Shown here piece by piece: positions 25,101 through 38,582 of a DNA stretch of 64,000 bases. The stretch is taken from assembly GCF_021018805.1 (NCBI RefSeq), contig NW_026960609.1:930001-994000 (forward strand). Reading direction: 5' to 3'. Both the position numbers and the translations under genes were made by a program. The notes under the pieces are model-generated. The model saw only the letters and a list, made by a program, of their open reading frames with translations. It ran no database searches and was not told the DNA's origin. Origin of the DNA: Prinia subflava. Taxonomy: Eukaryota; Chordata; Aves; Passeriformes; Cisticolidae. Every line of letters starts with the position of its first letter. Within the stretch, counting starts at the first letter, position 1.

Positions 25101-25872
25101 GATCAGCAGGTGCTCCTAAACTTTGCTGTAGAACTGGAAATAAAAAAAGCCTGGATCTTTGCTATTGAATGGTAAACGCAAGGAATGCTGCTAGTTAGTT
25201 TCTGATAGAACAGCATCCCCTGTTTGTGTAAGCTTGCCTGTTTCTGGTTCACTGGCACTGCAGCAGGAGAGGAGTATGTGAACCAGAAGCACTCTGTAAG
25301 GGAAAGATGAATGTTAAAAGCTTTCTTCTTGAAAGCCCACCAATTTCCTCTGTAGCATTTAACTTCCCATTCAGATAAGGGAATAGTTGTGGATAGTTGT
25401 GTTGCCAGGCAGGTGTTGCAGAGGCAAAAGCATTAATACTTTGTGCTATGTACTGAAAAGATTCTGAAGATTTAGAAGGCTTTTTTGCCCGTTTTCAATC
25501 CTGTAAGAGCTTTAGGTCACAGGTTACTAACTCTAATTCCTGAGTTAACCAAAATGAATGCCTTTTGATTATTAAAAAAAAATAGCTAAACCTAAGAAAA
25601 ACCCATCTCCCCAAATCAACAAATACTTTAGAAAAATTTATGTGACTTTTTTTTCCTTCTTTCTCTTTATAAGCAAATTTGGAGTCTCCATAAAAAAAGG
25701 ACGTTTTCTTGCATTGGTGGCCTAACTGCTGCCTGTATTAATATGGACTGTTTAATGTCATGCCGTTCTCCTGTACCAGGAAAATGGTGATGACAGGAAT
25801 GCATGTTGTCAACTTCTGTAATCAGGGTACTTGAAATATTTACAATACTGTGATTACAGCAAAGCTTCTTAT

Positions 25873-25874
<2 letters not shown>
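22133..25874. other. Unique intronic sequence
   Basis: AT-rich intron with short low-complexity runs ((TA)n near 22345, A-rich near 23380). No gene or mobile element is recognised. Confidence 0.5.

Positions 25875-25904
<30 letters not shown>
25875..25904 (+). repeat. (AC)15 microsatellite
   Basis: Fifteen uninterrupted AC dinucleotides. This type of repeat is often length-polymorphic. Confidence 0.97.
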
Positions 25905-25906
<2 letters not shown>

Positions 25907-28151
25907 TAGCTGTCATATATTTTGGCCTTTCAAGTTTAAGTCCTCATTTGTCTCCTAATCTTGCGTGGGGTTGGTTTGTTTTTTATCTAAGGTGCCTGGC
26001 AAAAATGAATAAAATATGAACTATTTTATCTGCCATGTGAGGTTTGCCACGTGGACACTTACAAAATATCCTAGTGAAATGAAACAGGAGAAAAGAGCAA
26101 AGTTTAAAGCTTTTCACAGGCCAAAACCAAACACTCCAATGTCTACTGAAGCTGCCAAATTCTGTTTTAGGGGGTTATCTGTCAAGAGTCTAAAACCTTT
26201 TCATGGATCCAGTGAATGGAATTGAGTAGCAGGGGAATAAATCCTGGAACAGATTTGCTGGAAGCGCCTCTGTTTTGGAAGGACACCTCAAATGGCCAGG
26301 ACCAACCTACAAAAAAGTATCCATCCATCCATGTTACTTTCTGTAGATATGAGATGCGGAGGAGTTTCAGGGCAAGATCTGTTGGTCTGATATGTTTTGT
26401 TTCTATGGTGTGCAAGAGCTGTGACCAGTTGGTGCCATGCTTGGCTAAAAAAGCCAGTTCTTTGTAGATACTACTCCTACTTCTTGTTTCAGATCTTGAT
26501 AGTCCAATGGGAAATAATAAGGTATCCCAGAATAATTACACCTGTAGTATTTCCTGTCTGATGAGCAACGTTCACAAAAAACCTTCTAAAGCATGACTAC
26601 AGACTCATTTAATTGAATCTCATATTCTAAACTGGGCATACCTGGACTGAGTCCAGGGCATGAAACTGGAGAGGATTTGGTGGCACTAATAGATGGTGTT
26701 CTCCTGTAACTGGATTGCCAGGCATCTGTTGCCTCTGTAGGAGGCATGAGAGAATGTGCCCACCCAGTGGTAGTCAAAGAAATTTGGATTAGTCCTTGCT
26801 GGGGATCTTGTAGATTTTTTTATGCTGGTGCCTGGAGTTCCAAAATGAGGCTGTTATAAGTGGTTTTGCTTTCCTGGCATGAGGGCAATAGCCACAGCAA
26901 GAGGATATGGATTTTTGCTTTACTACTAGACTGAAATTGTGGAATAAAGTCCCCCTTTTTCCTGCTTGGATGAAGGATGATCCTAGATCTTATGCTCTGT
27001 GCACCTGTGTAAAACATTCATGTTTGACCTTTCCTTTTCTCATGCAGTCTATAGTCTGTTTAAACCTGTTAAACCTGGGTGGTTTCATGTAACTTGTACA
27101 AAAATTCAAGTGATTTTTTTTTTTCTGCTTGCCCCTCTTCCTAAGGAAAAGGAAAGAGTTCAGGCCTCACACTGCAGATGCTAGATGCTGATTGTTTTTG
27201 TTAAATTCATGTTCTTTGCAAAAAGAGGATGATGTAAGAACAAGAAGTGAAAACCATTACTGTTAGAAAATCATGCTCTCGTGTGGATATGTGGCCGTGT
27301 AGCTTTTGTCTTCATTCAGAACTGAGGGTCTCTCTTTCATGCCTGGCTGACTGATGTTCCCTGCCCTGTTGGGCTGTGCAGTCTGTCTTCCCTAACAGGC
27401 TGTAAGAAGTTTCTTTAATCTCTTTCTGAGAATTTCCAATTTTGCTGTCACTTAACTCTCCAAAGGCTTTGTTTTAATCTTAAAACTGAGTGCACACTGC
27501 TCTGGTATATCCTCAGATCTGAAGGATGTTCATGGGCACTCAGCCAAATACAGATTATCCTGATCCTTGAAAACTGAAGGGATCCCAGTATGGTTTGCAG
27601 TAATTTGTTTTTATATAGCAGTGATTAATTAAGACATACTCTCTGAAAAGCCTCTTAAAATTTTAGAAAGAGGAGGTTTTATTTTCTCTAATACATACCT
27701 TCCTAAGGCAAAGTGATTATTCTTTAAGATCTGAATCTCCTGCGGTGATTTTTCTCCCCCAAGAAAATCTGTGTGGAATTAATAAAAGAGCTGTATATAG
27801 AGAATAAATTGCTTACAAGTTGTCAGAGAAAGTGTAGAAAAATATTGAAAGCATTGTAAGTTTACTACAGCATTAGGGAGGGCTACTAAGAAATAATTGT
27901 TCATGGTTTTAACTTGATCAGGTGGCAACAATTGAAAAAGTGTTTTTGCATTTCAAGTAGAAGTTGACATTGCTATTCATAAAGGCTTATGATTTGTGCA
28001 TTTAATGAAAAGAAGGACCAAGATTTGTCCTGTCTGCAGAAAAGCTCGTTCTGTGGGTTAGGGATGATGGCTTGCAGAGGGAGTGGTGGTGGTATCTGGA
28101 GAGGAGACTGTCCTACTCTATCTTTCCTTCCACTTTTATGCCTTGCCTCTT
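25905..28151. other. Unique intronic sequence
   Basis: AT-rich intron. Short ORFs on both strands show no family resemblance that I recognise. Confidence 0.5.
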
Positions 28152-28189
28152 CCCCCCCCCCCCCCCCGCTTTTTTTTTTTTTTTTTTTT
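28152..28189 (+). repeat. C16 / T20 homopolymer pair
   Basis: A run of 16 C, then GC, then a run of 20 T. On the minus strand this reads A20-GC-G16. Length here is likely polymorphic and error-prone in assembly. Confidence 0.95.
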
Positions 28190-29683
28190 ACTGAACTGTG
28201 TCCATTTGTGACATGATCCCAAAGACAATGAAAACAAAGTGTATTGAATGGTTGGTGTTCTTTGAGATCTGTTGCCAGAAAGCTTTTGGAAAAATACACA
28301 ATTCTAGCAAGTACAGAAAAATCAGATCAAATATTATGTGAGAGACTACTTCCAATTTGGTCACTGCAAAAGAGGAGAAAATTATATTCTTATAACACTT
28401 TTCTAGCTGAGGTGAACTGTCAGGAGAATCATCCTTATGGGGATATTTGCATACAGAAGTAAAAAAGAGGTTGTATAGTTCTAAGTTGAAATTCCTTTTA
28501 TATATATGTCACTTTTAAATTATTGTTGCTTTTTTACAAAAACCGAATTTCCTTCTGAGCTCAATTAGCTGAAAAGAAGCTGAAGGGGATATTTGTGGAT
28601 GCTTATAGAACTTTTTCAGTATTTCATACTGGAGCAGTATTCCTAAGCCTCCCCATACTGGACTGGACATGAGCAGAAATGGACCACTCTCTTCAATTTT
28701 GTTTAACAAAGTACTTGCTTCAGCTGTACGGAGACTGTTTTGCTTTTAACTCAACTAATGTAAGAGCCAGTGAAGGCTATCAGGTGGTTGCATTTCTGCA
28801 AGAAGCAGTGTTTGGCTGCTGAGCGTGCAGAGCAGTTGCCAGGACCTGTGGCTTAGCACAGCCCTTGTGGCTCACCTGGACTTAGTGCAAGAAAGCCTCT
28901 CTGGGGAAGGGTGACAAACTTATGCTTGAGTTTGTGTCTGAGCCAGCTAACTGAAGTGACAAGTGCAGCCATTTCTCTTTCCCCCTCCCCACTTTTTAAA
29001 GACTTCTTTTTATTTGCTAATGCAGGTTTGCAGTATGGCTGAAGAACCAGTGACTCCACACATTGGTTGTGCTGCTCTCTGTACTAGCACTCAGTCCTTT
29101 CTAAATGTATCAGATAAGCAAAACACTTTATAGAGGGCTGAGTAAATTCACTTAAAGACTGGTAAATACTGATTGCCTTGTCTCTGTTAACCTAAACAGT
29201 TTCTGTAAATGGCTACTGGTAAATGATCTTCACTAAGTTCTATGAAAAGAAAGTATTTAGTTTTAGATTAGTTCAAGAGACCAACAGGAGTTTACTTGTC
29301 TGTGATGGTAAGTTCTCAAATAAATCACAAAATAAATATATGGGTGGTCTTGAGACAGGCTAATTAAATGTAGTAGGAATCTTAAATTCAAAGACCAGGT
29401 TTTCTCTTCTAGTTTTTCTGTTCTTAAAAAGGTCAATTATTTTTCCAGATCTATGTAATTTGGTGTTTTATGGAAGTTATTACCAATACCTAAAAAATTT
29501 GTATGCACTCAGAATGATTAGAAGAACAATTTCAATGTAGTGCTTTTGTAAATACCTGCAAGAGGCTGGAGTTTGATACTTTGTTGTTTTGAAGAAGTGG
29601 AGTTGGACTAAAATGCTTTTTCCTGCTGATATCTCATTTTCTGTTCCATGGTTAGCTGAAAGATAATTAGGAGGCATGGTACC
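28190..29683. other. Intronic sequence without recognised features
   Basis: AT-rich intron. Nothing is recognised beyond short chance ORFs. Confidence 0.5.
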
Positions 29684-30094
29684 TGTTGTAGTTTAAATTT
29701 TTGGGGGATCCCCGGGGAGGGTCCCTTGGGAGACCCCCGGGTCTTAGGATCGTGGGTGTTCCCGTGCTGGCAGGTAAAGAGACTTCAGACGGCTGCTTAG
29801 ATGAGGGTTTATTCAAAGTCTCACTCCAGGCAGGGAGCATGGTCTTGCGGGAGAGGGGGAAGGGGGGAGAGGGAAGGGGAGCGTCTGGAGACCTCCAGGG
29901 GGAAGAGGGGCAAAGAGGGCGAGACCCCTGCGTTTGCACTCTTAACACAGAGGTTCAAAGTGGGTGTGGTAACATTCTCCAGCCAATGAGGTTACAGATA
30001 CACGATACTGCAGGGAGGGTACAGACTTGGGATAAACTATACATTTTCCAGGGGTGAGCTAGAACAAACCATTTCCATAAAATGCAATTCCACA
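29684..30094 (-). mobile_element. Solo LTR, GC-rich TGTTGTA family, copy 2
   Basis: The copy starts TGTTGTAGTTTAAA, ends AATTCCACA and is flanked by the perfect duplication GTACC (29679-29683 and 30095-30099). It is colinear with the copy at 15172, including the purine-rich middle and the minus-strand poly(A) signal region, and so is antisense to PPP3CA. The ORFs that cross it are frame accidents of the purine-rich tract. Confidence 0.88.
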
Positions 30095-31596
30095 GTACCC
30101 TGTCTGTGAGGGAGGTACAACCCTTGAAGTTTCCTTGCAAAGCCTAGGAGATGACCTGTTTTCTCAGGATCTTGCCTAAAGCCAAGTGCAAAATGCTGGT
30201 TTAGTAACTTAATGATGTATTTTTGGTACTGGTGCCCGGTCTCATTCATCTTATGTCGTGCTGATTAATAAAAAAAGTTGCAGTTCTTTTTAAGCTTTGT
30301 CATCCTCTTGCTTTAACTTGGTGATATAAATTACTAGGAACATGTCTGACATCCATTTTCTCTTGACCTGTGAAATGCTTTTGGTTTTATAATTTATATT
30401 AAAAAGTATGTTTTAAATTAATTCTGCTGCCGCCTATCCTTCTGGGGAGGATGGAAGATGACTGCCCAGGGTTTCTGAACTACTAAATACCAGTAACCTC
30501 TGCTTGCCAAGGATGTCTTGTTTATTGTTACTTTCCATGTGAGAGCAGGACTTGCTGCTCGTGGCCTGGTTCCTTCTGTAGTCTTCTACCACCCAGACAG
30601 AGCAGTGTCAGCATTTCTGGTGCTGTTGCCATGATTCCCGTAACATAATACATATCAGGAGACTCTCACTTTATGTTAGGAAGGACCTGTGATCCTCTGC
30701 ATGGTGTAGGATTCTTAAAAGACTCTGCCAGTTTAAAATGTTTTTCTTTCTGTAGAAGGAGGAAAGAGAGAAGCTGAGGGTCTTCTGCTTTTTTGCTTCC
30801 CAATGTGAAGCTCATAAGCTGATTGCTAAAACTTCGATTTCATCTGAGATGCAAGGCACAAGTCTGTTTACCCAGCTAAATAACAAAGTAGAATAACTAA
30901 CTAGTCACTGTTAAATATCTGTTCTAAAATGAAGACTCATAAGACCATTTTGTAGAACATCTGATAGCACATCTGAAAATTGTAAAGTGCAGCTATGGAT
31001 GTGCTTGTCCCTTTTTATTCAATTTTGCATATTTGAAGAACTGCAGTAACTTCTTTAAAAAGGCTTCATCAGGTTGAGCATTTCAACTTTTTAAATGACC
31101 ACATGCAGTATGTGAACTATAATATTCTCCAAAGATGAAGTGTAACAGAAGTCATGTGCATTTTTTAAAATCAATAGAGGAAGTAGACTTATTATATTGC
31201 CTTTTAAACAGAATATTTTGGATTCATACAGAAATCTTTTTCCTATACTGGAAACTCCTGAACTGATGCAGAGCTGCCCTTGCACTGGAACATTTGTCCA
31301 TGTGTAGGGACATTTCCTTGCAAATCTCATTACCAGTGTTGTTGTAGCAGAACTTTTTGCTAGCTATGTTTAGAGTATAGGCTCTTGTGACTTTAAAATA
31401 TAATCCTTAGTGTTTATGAGTGCAACACCGAGAATGAGGCCTCTGTAAATAGATCCAAATCCATATTTGTGGGTGGGAACATGTGAAGTTTTATGGTGGT
31501 TTTTTAATCCAATATCTTGAGACAAGCAGCTGCAGTGCCTCTAACATCACTCAAAGTGCTGCAAAATTGAATTAATCAGACACGCTTCTTTGACTG
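30095..31596. other. Intronic sequence without recognised features
   Basis: AT-rich intron between two LTRs. Nothing is recognised. Confidence 0.5.
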
Positions 31597-32200
31597 TGTA
31601 CTGGTTTGAAAGCAAAACCAGTGAGACTCCAAGTCAGAAATACAATTTAATAGAGAGAGAAGAAACAAACAACAAAAAAAGGTAAAAAATTAAAATAAGA
31701 TAAATGCAATAGTACAAAGGACCACTGACAGAGTGCAAACCTGACACCCTATTGGTCGGGGTGTTGGAAGCAGTCCAAAGTAAATCCTCCCAGAGTGGCA
31801 GTTGTGGCTCTGTTGAAGTAGAGATGATCCTCAAGAAAAGGGTCCAGTCATCCTCTGGGAATCCAGTAGAAACAGGCTACCTTGGTGTTTGGGATTGCTG
31901 GTTTTATCTCAGTGGAAAGGCTTTGGCTCCTCCCACTGGGTGGAGCATCTCACAATGGAATGAGGTAATGTTATCAGTCATGTGAGAGGCCTTAAATGGC
32001 CCATTCACAGGTGATATGCCTTGGAGGAGGATGGGTGGAGGAAGAGATAAGGAGGCACTGCCATATCTGGTGTTATCAGGTGTCCCATTAACAGAAGGCA
32101 TCTGCCCTCTTTCTACCCCTAGAGTTACAAGAGATGAACAATATCTCCCAACCAGTTTCAACAGATGAAAATAGAATACACATTTTTTCAACCCAAGACT
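31597..32200 (-). mobile_element. Probable solo LTR starting TGTACTGGTTTGAAAGC
   Basis: The left end is TGTACTGGTTTGAAAGC, preceded by GACTG. GACTG recurs at 32197-32201 and, overlapping, at 32201-32205, giving a likely 5-bp duplication, so the right boundary is ambiguous by about 4 bases. ATTAAA near the end on the minus strand suggests minus orientation. The interior has no coding content. Confidence 0.65.
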
Positions 32201-32774
32201 GACTGATATTTAGAAAGAATTAGCAACCCTGTCACTGTCCATAGTCAGCTGAATTTCACCCAGCTGGAAATCCCAGTGCTATTCTCTGTTCATAGTAGAA
32301 AAAGCTGAGCCACTGGCCAGACCTTTACCTGTTGACCTTCTGCAGTGATTTCTGCCTTCCCTGGGGAAGGCTTTCCTGCTCACTGAGGGGTGAATTATTT
32401 GGGCCTTGTGTTTGTAGGAGTCTTCTGTAATCCTGGACATCCTGACTTAGTGGTTAGAGCATGGAAGATTATAGACCAGGGCTTCCAGGTTGATCTTTTT
32501 TGCATCCATCTCTCTTTTTTGTGACCAAATAATCCAGGCTGAACAGAAGTTAGATTTGGCCTGATGATTTGTGCCTCATTAGGATTGTCCTTTTTTTAAA
32601 ATATAAAATCTCCATATCATTTGTATGTTGGAAATATAGCAAGGTAACTCCAAAGCAGAAGAACCAAAAATGAAACTAGATAATCACAAAAGACCAACAC
32701 TGTTTTCTGCTGGAATTATGATGCTGGGAAAACTTCTCATAGTCTTTGTAGATGAGTCAGCAGTGCTCTGCCAG

Positions 32775-33352
32775 CCAGTAGGGCCACCTGTGTCCTGGGG
32801 TACATTACGCACAACATCACTGGCCAGGCCAGGGAGGGGATTGTCCTCCTCTGCTTTGCTCTGCACTGGAGTGGGCTCTCCTCAAGTCCTGGGGGCAGTT
32901 TTGGGCACCACAATATAAGAAAGACATTAAGCATCCATAGGAGGGTTACGAGGCTGGTGAATGTCTGGAGGGGAAACCTTATGAGGAGCAGCTGAGGTCA
33001 CTTTGTTTTGTTCAGCCTGGAAGAGACTGAGGGGAGACCTCATTGATGTCTTCAGCATTCTCACAAGGGAAAGCAGAAAGGCAGGTACCAATCTCTTCAC
33101 TCTTGTGACCAGTGACAGGACCTAAGGGAATGTTAGGATATCAGGAAGAGGTTTTTCACCCAGTGGGTGGGTTGGGCACTGGCACAGGCTGCCCAGAGAA
33201 GTGGTGGCTGCAGCAAGCCTGTTTGAGTTCAAGGAGTGTTTGGACAATGCTCTTAAGAACATGGTGTGATTCTTTGGGTGTTCTGGGCATGGCCAGGAGT
33301 CGGACTTAGTGATCCTGATGGGTCCCTTCCAACTTAGCATATTCTACGATTT
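32775..33352 (+). mobile_element. CR1 LINE 3' fragment
   Basis: The block has the CR1 3' structure in order: 'gggaggggattgtcctcctctgc', 'agcctggaagagactgagggg', 'caggctgcccagagaagtgg', then a tail of GGGTCCCTTCCAACTTAG and ATTCTACGATTTTAG. Plus orientation, 5'-truncated, and the reading frames are decayed. Confidence 0.85.
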
Positions 33353-33780
33353 TAGTCACTGACTCTGTCCTTTAAAGTTCAGAAAAAATAATTACAGTAC
33401 TTGAATGTCTACAGGTGCATGCAGTATGAATATATTTCACATAATGTTCTAAAGTCTGCTGGGTTTCCCATGGGTAGTATATTAGCTGTTTTTTTTCTGA
33501 CATTGTGTATAAAACTTGGAAGAAATTAATCTAATGGATAAAAGGTCTTACTCCTTGTTATAAATGCATATTATATAACTGGCTTTTCACACATATTAAA
33601 ATGAATATCCCATGTGTTGTGTTGGGAAGTTATGCTGTATTCATATAGTTTCTTTCAGTAATATGTTAAATGTAGTTTTTAGGTTATAGAACAATAGTAA
33701 AATAGAAGCTATGTTATGTAAAGATGCTTTTGTAATTATCTTGAGAAATAGAAAAGATAACCAAAGAATTTTTTTTACAG

Positions 33781-34161
33781 TGTCCTAGCTGGATAAGAGA
33801 TAGCAGCAACAACTCTAAAAAGGCTCTGAAAAAAGCTTTATGGCATAGTCCGGGCGACAGTATGGAGCCATGAGAAGGCCAGATTTATAGATGGAAGGGA
33901 GAAGGGGGGAGTTGAGATTAAACAGGAACACCTAAGATTTGAAAGGAATGTTTGAATCATGTATGTAATGTATGAATATTCAATACACTAGTGTTCTTAA
34001 GAGATGACTCTTGTTAAGAAGTGTACCCATGTGGTGAATCCCATGTGAAGGTACCCAGGCACCTGTAAAAGAATACTTTAGTTCTTATTGTCTCCTGATT
34101 GTCTATTTGTATTTTTTTAATTAAACTTTTAAATTTTACCAAGTGAACCTCGGTTTTCACA
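33781..34161 (+). mobile_element. Possible solo LTR (TGTCCTAGC...TTTTCACA)
   Basis: The segment has TG...CA ends, an ATTAAA signal at about 34123 and a short U5-like tail ending GAACCTCGGTTTTCACA. These are LTR hallmarks in plus orientation. The flanks show no matching duplication, so the left boundary is uncertain. Confidence 0.45.
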
Positions 34162-36109
34162 CTCCTTATTGCTGTGTTGAATTGTTAAAAGGTCTGTTGG
34201 AGTCTGCTAACCGCAAAACAGAAACAAATACACTTATCCCATGCTAATGTAGCATCAGTTATATGTATAACGTACTGTAACCTTCCAAACTAGCATGAAA
34301 AGCACAAACATTTGAAAGGCTGGAGGATGCATGCCAGGTATGGGATAGTGACCACCTTCTTCTGCATCCCTGTGCTTCCTACCAGTCTGGCAGTGGGGTG
34401 GAACGCTCCTCCAGGGTTGGTGCAATGGCAGTTGAGTACTGTTCATTGTTCCCAGGCTTCTCCCACCCTTCTCTGGACACTGTGCTCTGGTGCCTGGCCA
34501 GGTATCCATGGTCATGAAGTCAGAAGACAAATATTTCCCACACCTGGTTGTGTGGATAATGTCTCAGTAGATTTCCCAACTTGTTTTTCTTTTAAATGTG
34601 GAAATATCTGCCTGGGTCACAGATTGGAAAGTACACTGTGTTTCTTGGTACATGGCTTCGTGTCTTCTTGAGCTGTGGCTGTGTGGCTCTAATTATGGTA
34701 TGGAAGTAAAAGTTAGGGAGGGAGAGTTGGTCCCATGCAGTGTAACATAGCATATGGCTCACCAACAGGGAGCAGTAATGTCGGTGCCTTTTGTCTTGGG
34801 TATTTATGCCAGGAGGTGTCAAGCTGAAGGTTCTGTGCCCTAAGGGGATGAGCAGCACAGTGACAGTGTTGTATGGTTCCACTGGCAGCAGAGCCTCTTG
34901 CTGGATATTTTCTTGAGGATATTTTCAGCTATCTGACCTGTTGAACATTTTGTGTGTCAGACTTTCAGATTAATGCAGGTGCTAACGTGCTCTCAGAGCA
35001 GTTTTGGATATTATTAGTTGCACATTTGTGAAAGCCTTCTCCTTGATAAATTTTTATTATGTGTGCTTCACAACTGGAGTGCAAAGCCCATGCTCTCCCT
35101 CAAGCCTGAGGGAGCCTTGGCATGAAGCATGTAACATGAAAAACTTGATCCAAAAAATGGGGTTTCATTTCTTTTCAGATGGCTGTCTTGCTGCTCACTC
35201 TGTATAAATGTTGTCTCTCACCTTAAAAGTAAGATAAATAAAATCTGAATAATAATTGCAATCAGTGGTTGACAAAAAGAAACAGTGCTCTTGGAATTTT
35301 TGTGATTGCTGAGGTGGCTACATATTAACAATTAAAATGAAGTTTCTAGAAACTGAGAACAGAAAATTTATTTGAACTCTAAGCATGCTTTTGTTAGATG
35401 TTTTTTCATTTTTTTGCAAGTGGACTTCCAAACCTTGTTAAACAGAAGCATAGTGATATGAAATAAAAACCATTGAAAAGGAAGACCAGTGTTCATGTGT
35501 TTCCTGTATTATCATTATTTTGTGTTTAACTTGTCAGTGGCAAGATTCACATGACCTAAAAGATCCTTTTGAAGCAAATTTGCCAACTTGTATGACTGTG
35601 CTTATTTTTTCTGCATTCTGAAGAACATCTGAGTGCGTTCATGAAAAGGCTCACTTTTATTATGATACATGATATTGTGAATTATCAAATACTGCTTTAT
35701 TTTACCTCACTCACAGGAAACAAGGTATGGATGACCTTAATTTAGTTAGTTGGTAGTAGGTGATCCTTGTACTTTTTGGTATTTAACATAGAAAAAACAT
35801 GTATGACTAAAGTGTGAGAATTGCGCATTTCTCTTTGCATGAATAAATAAGGATTTAATTGCTCCCCTAAGGAACAGGATTTAGTTTATGCATGTATGCC
35901 TCCTTTTAGAATGTAACAGATACATTACTGTTCTCCCTTGGTCAGTCTTGCATTAAACAGGAAAAAGAAATGCAAAGCTTTTGCTTTTCTTCAAACTACG
36001 AAAACAGCACTGTATAAAAGCTGTTAAAAACACTGATGTGACTTGTAAGTTAGGTTTTTGATTTTGGAGACTTCTTTGGGCAGTCTCCAAAACTACAGAG
36101 AAGGTTTAG
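34162..36109. other. Intronic sequence without recognised features
   Basis: AT-rich intron with a slightly GC-richer patch at 34310-34530. The ORFs there overlap on both strands and are not recognised. Confidence 0.5.
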
Positions 36110-36441
36110 TGTTATGATTTTCGGACGGCACAGAAATAACAGCATGACTCTCTATGATGGTAAAGATGAGAGACAACTTTATTCTTCTAAATTCTACTTT
36201 TATAGAGTAGTTTGGTACAAAGAACATGATTGGTTATTCAGCGTCTACACCCTTTAGTAAACATTTCTTTCCAGTAAACATGTTGGAAAAACACCACCTG
36301 TAGATGGTTCCTCACTTCCCAAGTTTTGTTTGAATTCCTCCTTAAGATTTCTCAGGCTAACATGAGAAAGTTGCTTGCTTGCCTTTCACACAGACACTGG
36401 CAGAGCCTGAAGCCTAAGTTCAGACCAATGTCAGGCCCACA
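36110..36441 (-). mobile_element. Short solo LTR with 6-bp duplication, alpharetrovirus-like layout
   Basis: The copy starts TGTTATGATTTTCGG, ends CAGGCCCACA and is flanked by the perfect 6-bp duplication GTTTAG (36104-36109 and 36442-36447). The minus strand shows CCAAT, then TATAAAAG, then AATAAAG in the right order and spacing for a compact LTR, so it is antisense to PPP3CA. A length of 332 bp and a 6-bp duplication are what alpha- and betaretrovirus-like elements leave. The family assignment is inference. Confidence 0.85.
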
Positions 36442-37317
36442 GTTTAGTGGTGAGGTGGAAGAATGAGGAGATGGATTGTGGCTGGACTCATCCAAAATGG
36501 TGGGATTGAGGTAGCTTCCCAGGTCCACATACGTGTTTCAGTTACACAATGACTCTATCTTGGGATGAGAAATTATGGCTAGCATATTTTTCCCTCTGCC
36601 AGGCTCTCTTCTGTTGTATTTTCCAACAAGAGGAAGCTTGTGCATGGTATCTGGCAGGATGCCTGGGTGCCATGCAGCCTTGGCCTGGCCAGAGCTGCAC
36701 CATCCTTGGTGGGCTGCAGAATGCACCTGCAGCTAGGCTCCTCACAAGCTCTCCTGATTCAAGAAGAGATGCTTGAGTGTGTCCCATGTATAAAATTCAG
36801 GATGTGAGGGAATTCACTGATCAGGTTTTGAGCTATTAGAAGGGATATTATTCTTCATCTTCTTGTTTTAAACCCAGAAGCAAATCTAAGGGGTTGTAGT
36901 GTTAAGAAATGGTGCCAATAATGGGTATTTGAAGGAAGAACTGAGCATTTGTGTGCCAAACAGAGCAACAGGAAGATAAGCAGAGCTCCTGAAAAGCCTG
37001 GCACTTCTCCTGCTGAAGCGATCTGTATAATGTTACAGTTGACTGCTGATGCTACAGAATTTTGATAGATTAAACTGTAGTTTGTTTATATGGATTTTTC
37101 TCCAAGGTTCTGTGATTTAAAATGAAGATGTAGGTCTTTATTTAAATAAAATTATTTTGATCTCTCTTGACAAAGCTGAAGTTTGCATAGTTTTCTGGCT
37201 GAAGAATAGTTGCTCTTTTGGGACTTAAACAGTAAGTGTTTTTTTTTTTTTGTATACATTTGCAAACATGAAATAGTTCCTCAGCCAAGTCAATCGTCTT
37301 CCAATCTACATAGGTGC
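36442..37317. other. Intronic sequence without recognised features
   Basis: Mixed-composition intron. Overlapping ORFs at 36538-36787 on both strands are not recognised. Confidence 0.5.
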
Positions 37318-38001
37318 TGTGAAAAACGTGAGATGATTAATTCATGTTCTTATGGTAAATTGGAAAATTATAAAGCTGTATAAATTTATATCAGGTAAAA
37401 GTCTATGTTTCAGGAGGTTTCTGCAGCAGATGGTGAAACTGACCACCCTAAAAATCAGGTGTCTCCATTCAGAAGGGAACAAAAGACTTTGCAGCCTTCT
37501 CAAGTATTGGGAGGGGACCTGTATAGATAAGCCGGTATCAGCAACTCACACCTCGGGAGCCACCTTCACAGACCATCAAGCAATATCACCCATATCTCGA
37601 ACATTCATCAACTATAAGGATCCATAGAAACTGAATATTAACACATGGACTTGGGAGGGGAGCTCTTTTTCAATCCGACCGGAGATGAATTTGGGTTTGA
37701 ATAGCTAACCAAGAAACAAAGGGAAATATGGGGAAATATTGCCAGAGGCAGAATAAAGAGTATAAAAACCAAGCCTCGAACATGGCAAATTCGTGTACCC
37801 AGCTAGAGACACAGACGGCCAGGGTCTGTGTCTAAGGGTCACTCTTGGCTCTTTTTCCCGGGAGAAACTCTGTCAAGTAGGTATCACTGTGGTTTTTTTT
37901 ATTGCTTAAAATCCTGTGATTTGATTCCAAATTTTGTGATTTGAATTTTTAATAAACCAAATTATTGAATTTGGAAATAAATTGTCCTGGCATTTATAAC
38001 A
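37318..38001 (+). mobile_element. Solo LTR, TGTTATAAATGCC family, copy 3 (opposite orientation)
   Basis: This copy reads TGTGAAAAACGTGAG at its left end and GGCATTTATAACA at its right end, the reverse complement of the other copies. It is flanked by the perfect duplication GGTGC (37313-37317 and 38002-38006). TATAAAAACC lies near 37759 and AATAAACC near 37950 on the plus strand, so it is the only family member in sense with PPP3CA. It holds a perfect 10-bp-stem hairpin at 37807-37833. Confidence 0.9.
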
Positions 38002-38582
38002 GGTGCGTTTCTGCTTTATTTGAAGCACATGGATCATTTAGTATACTTTTGTTATCTATGTCTTTTATGTGCTTGGGGAGGGTGGGTGATTTTTGTATTT
38101 TCCCCACATAGGGGAGCACGTGGTTTTGGAAGTGTTGTCTTATATATGAGCATTTGGCAAGGGGTTTCCAGCTCATGTAGCTAGATTCATTCCTTAAATA
38201 GTGACTTATTTTTTGATGTATTTTTTTGGTTCCTGCTTAATTACATACTTTTGGCAATGATAATGTTCTTTAGGACAGTAAATAGGCATATGATTGTAAA
38301 AATAGGCCCTGTTCAAATTCTGACCATCAAACTAAATGTTTGCATTTAAAACTCCATCTACAAACAGTGAGAGGAAAGAAGCATTCACAGAAATTAGATG
38401 ACATTAGCTAGGTTAAAGCAGATGCCAAATAAACTATTTCTTTTGAATGCCTGGATGATGACAGGCAATGCTTCAGTCCACTGAGAAATCAGTCTGAAAT
38501 GTTGAGCTAGGCTTGGTTGTTTGCTCTCAGACTATTAAGTTCATTTCTGGAGGAGGCTGGCTGGCTTAAGTTGTTTACTTGT

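Noticed and set aside
32670..33340. ORFs of 60-82 codons on both strands
   Set aside because: They lie in a CR1 3' fragment and are chance frames of decayed repeat.
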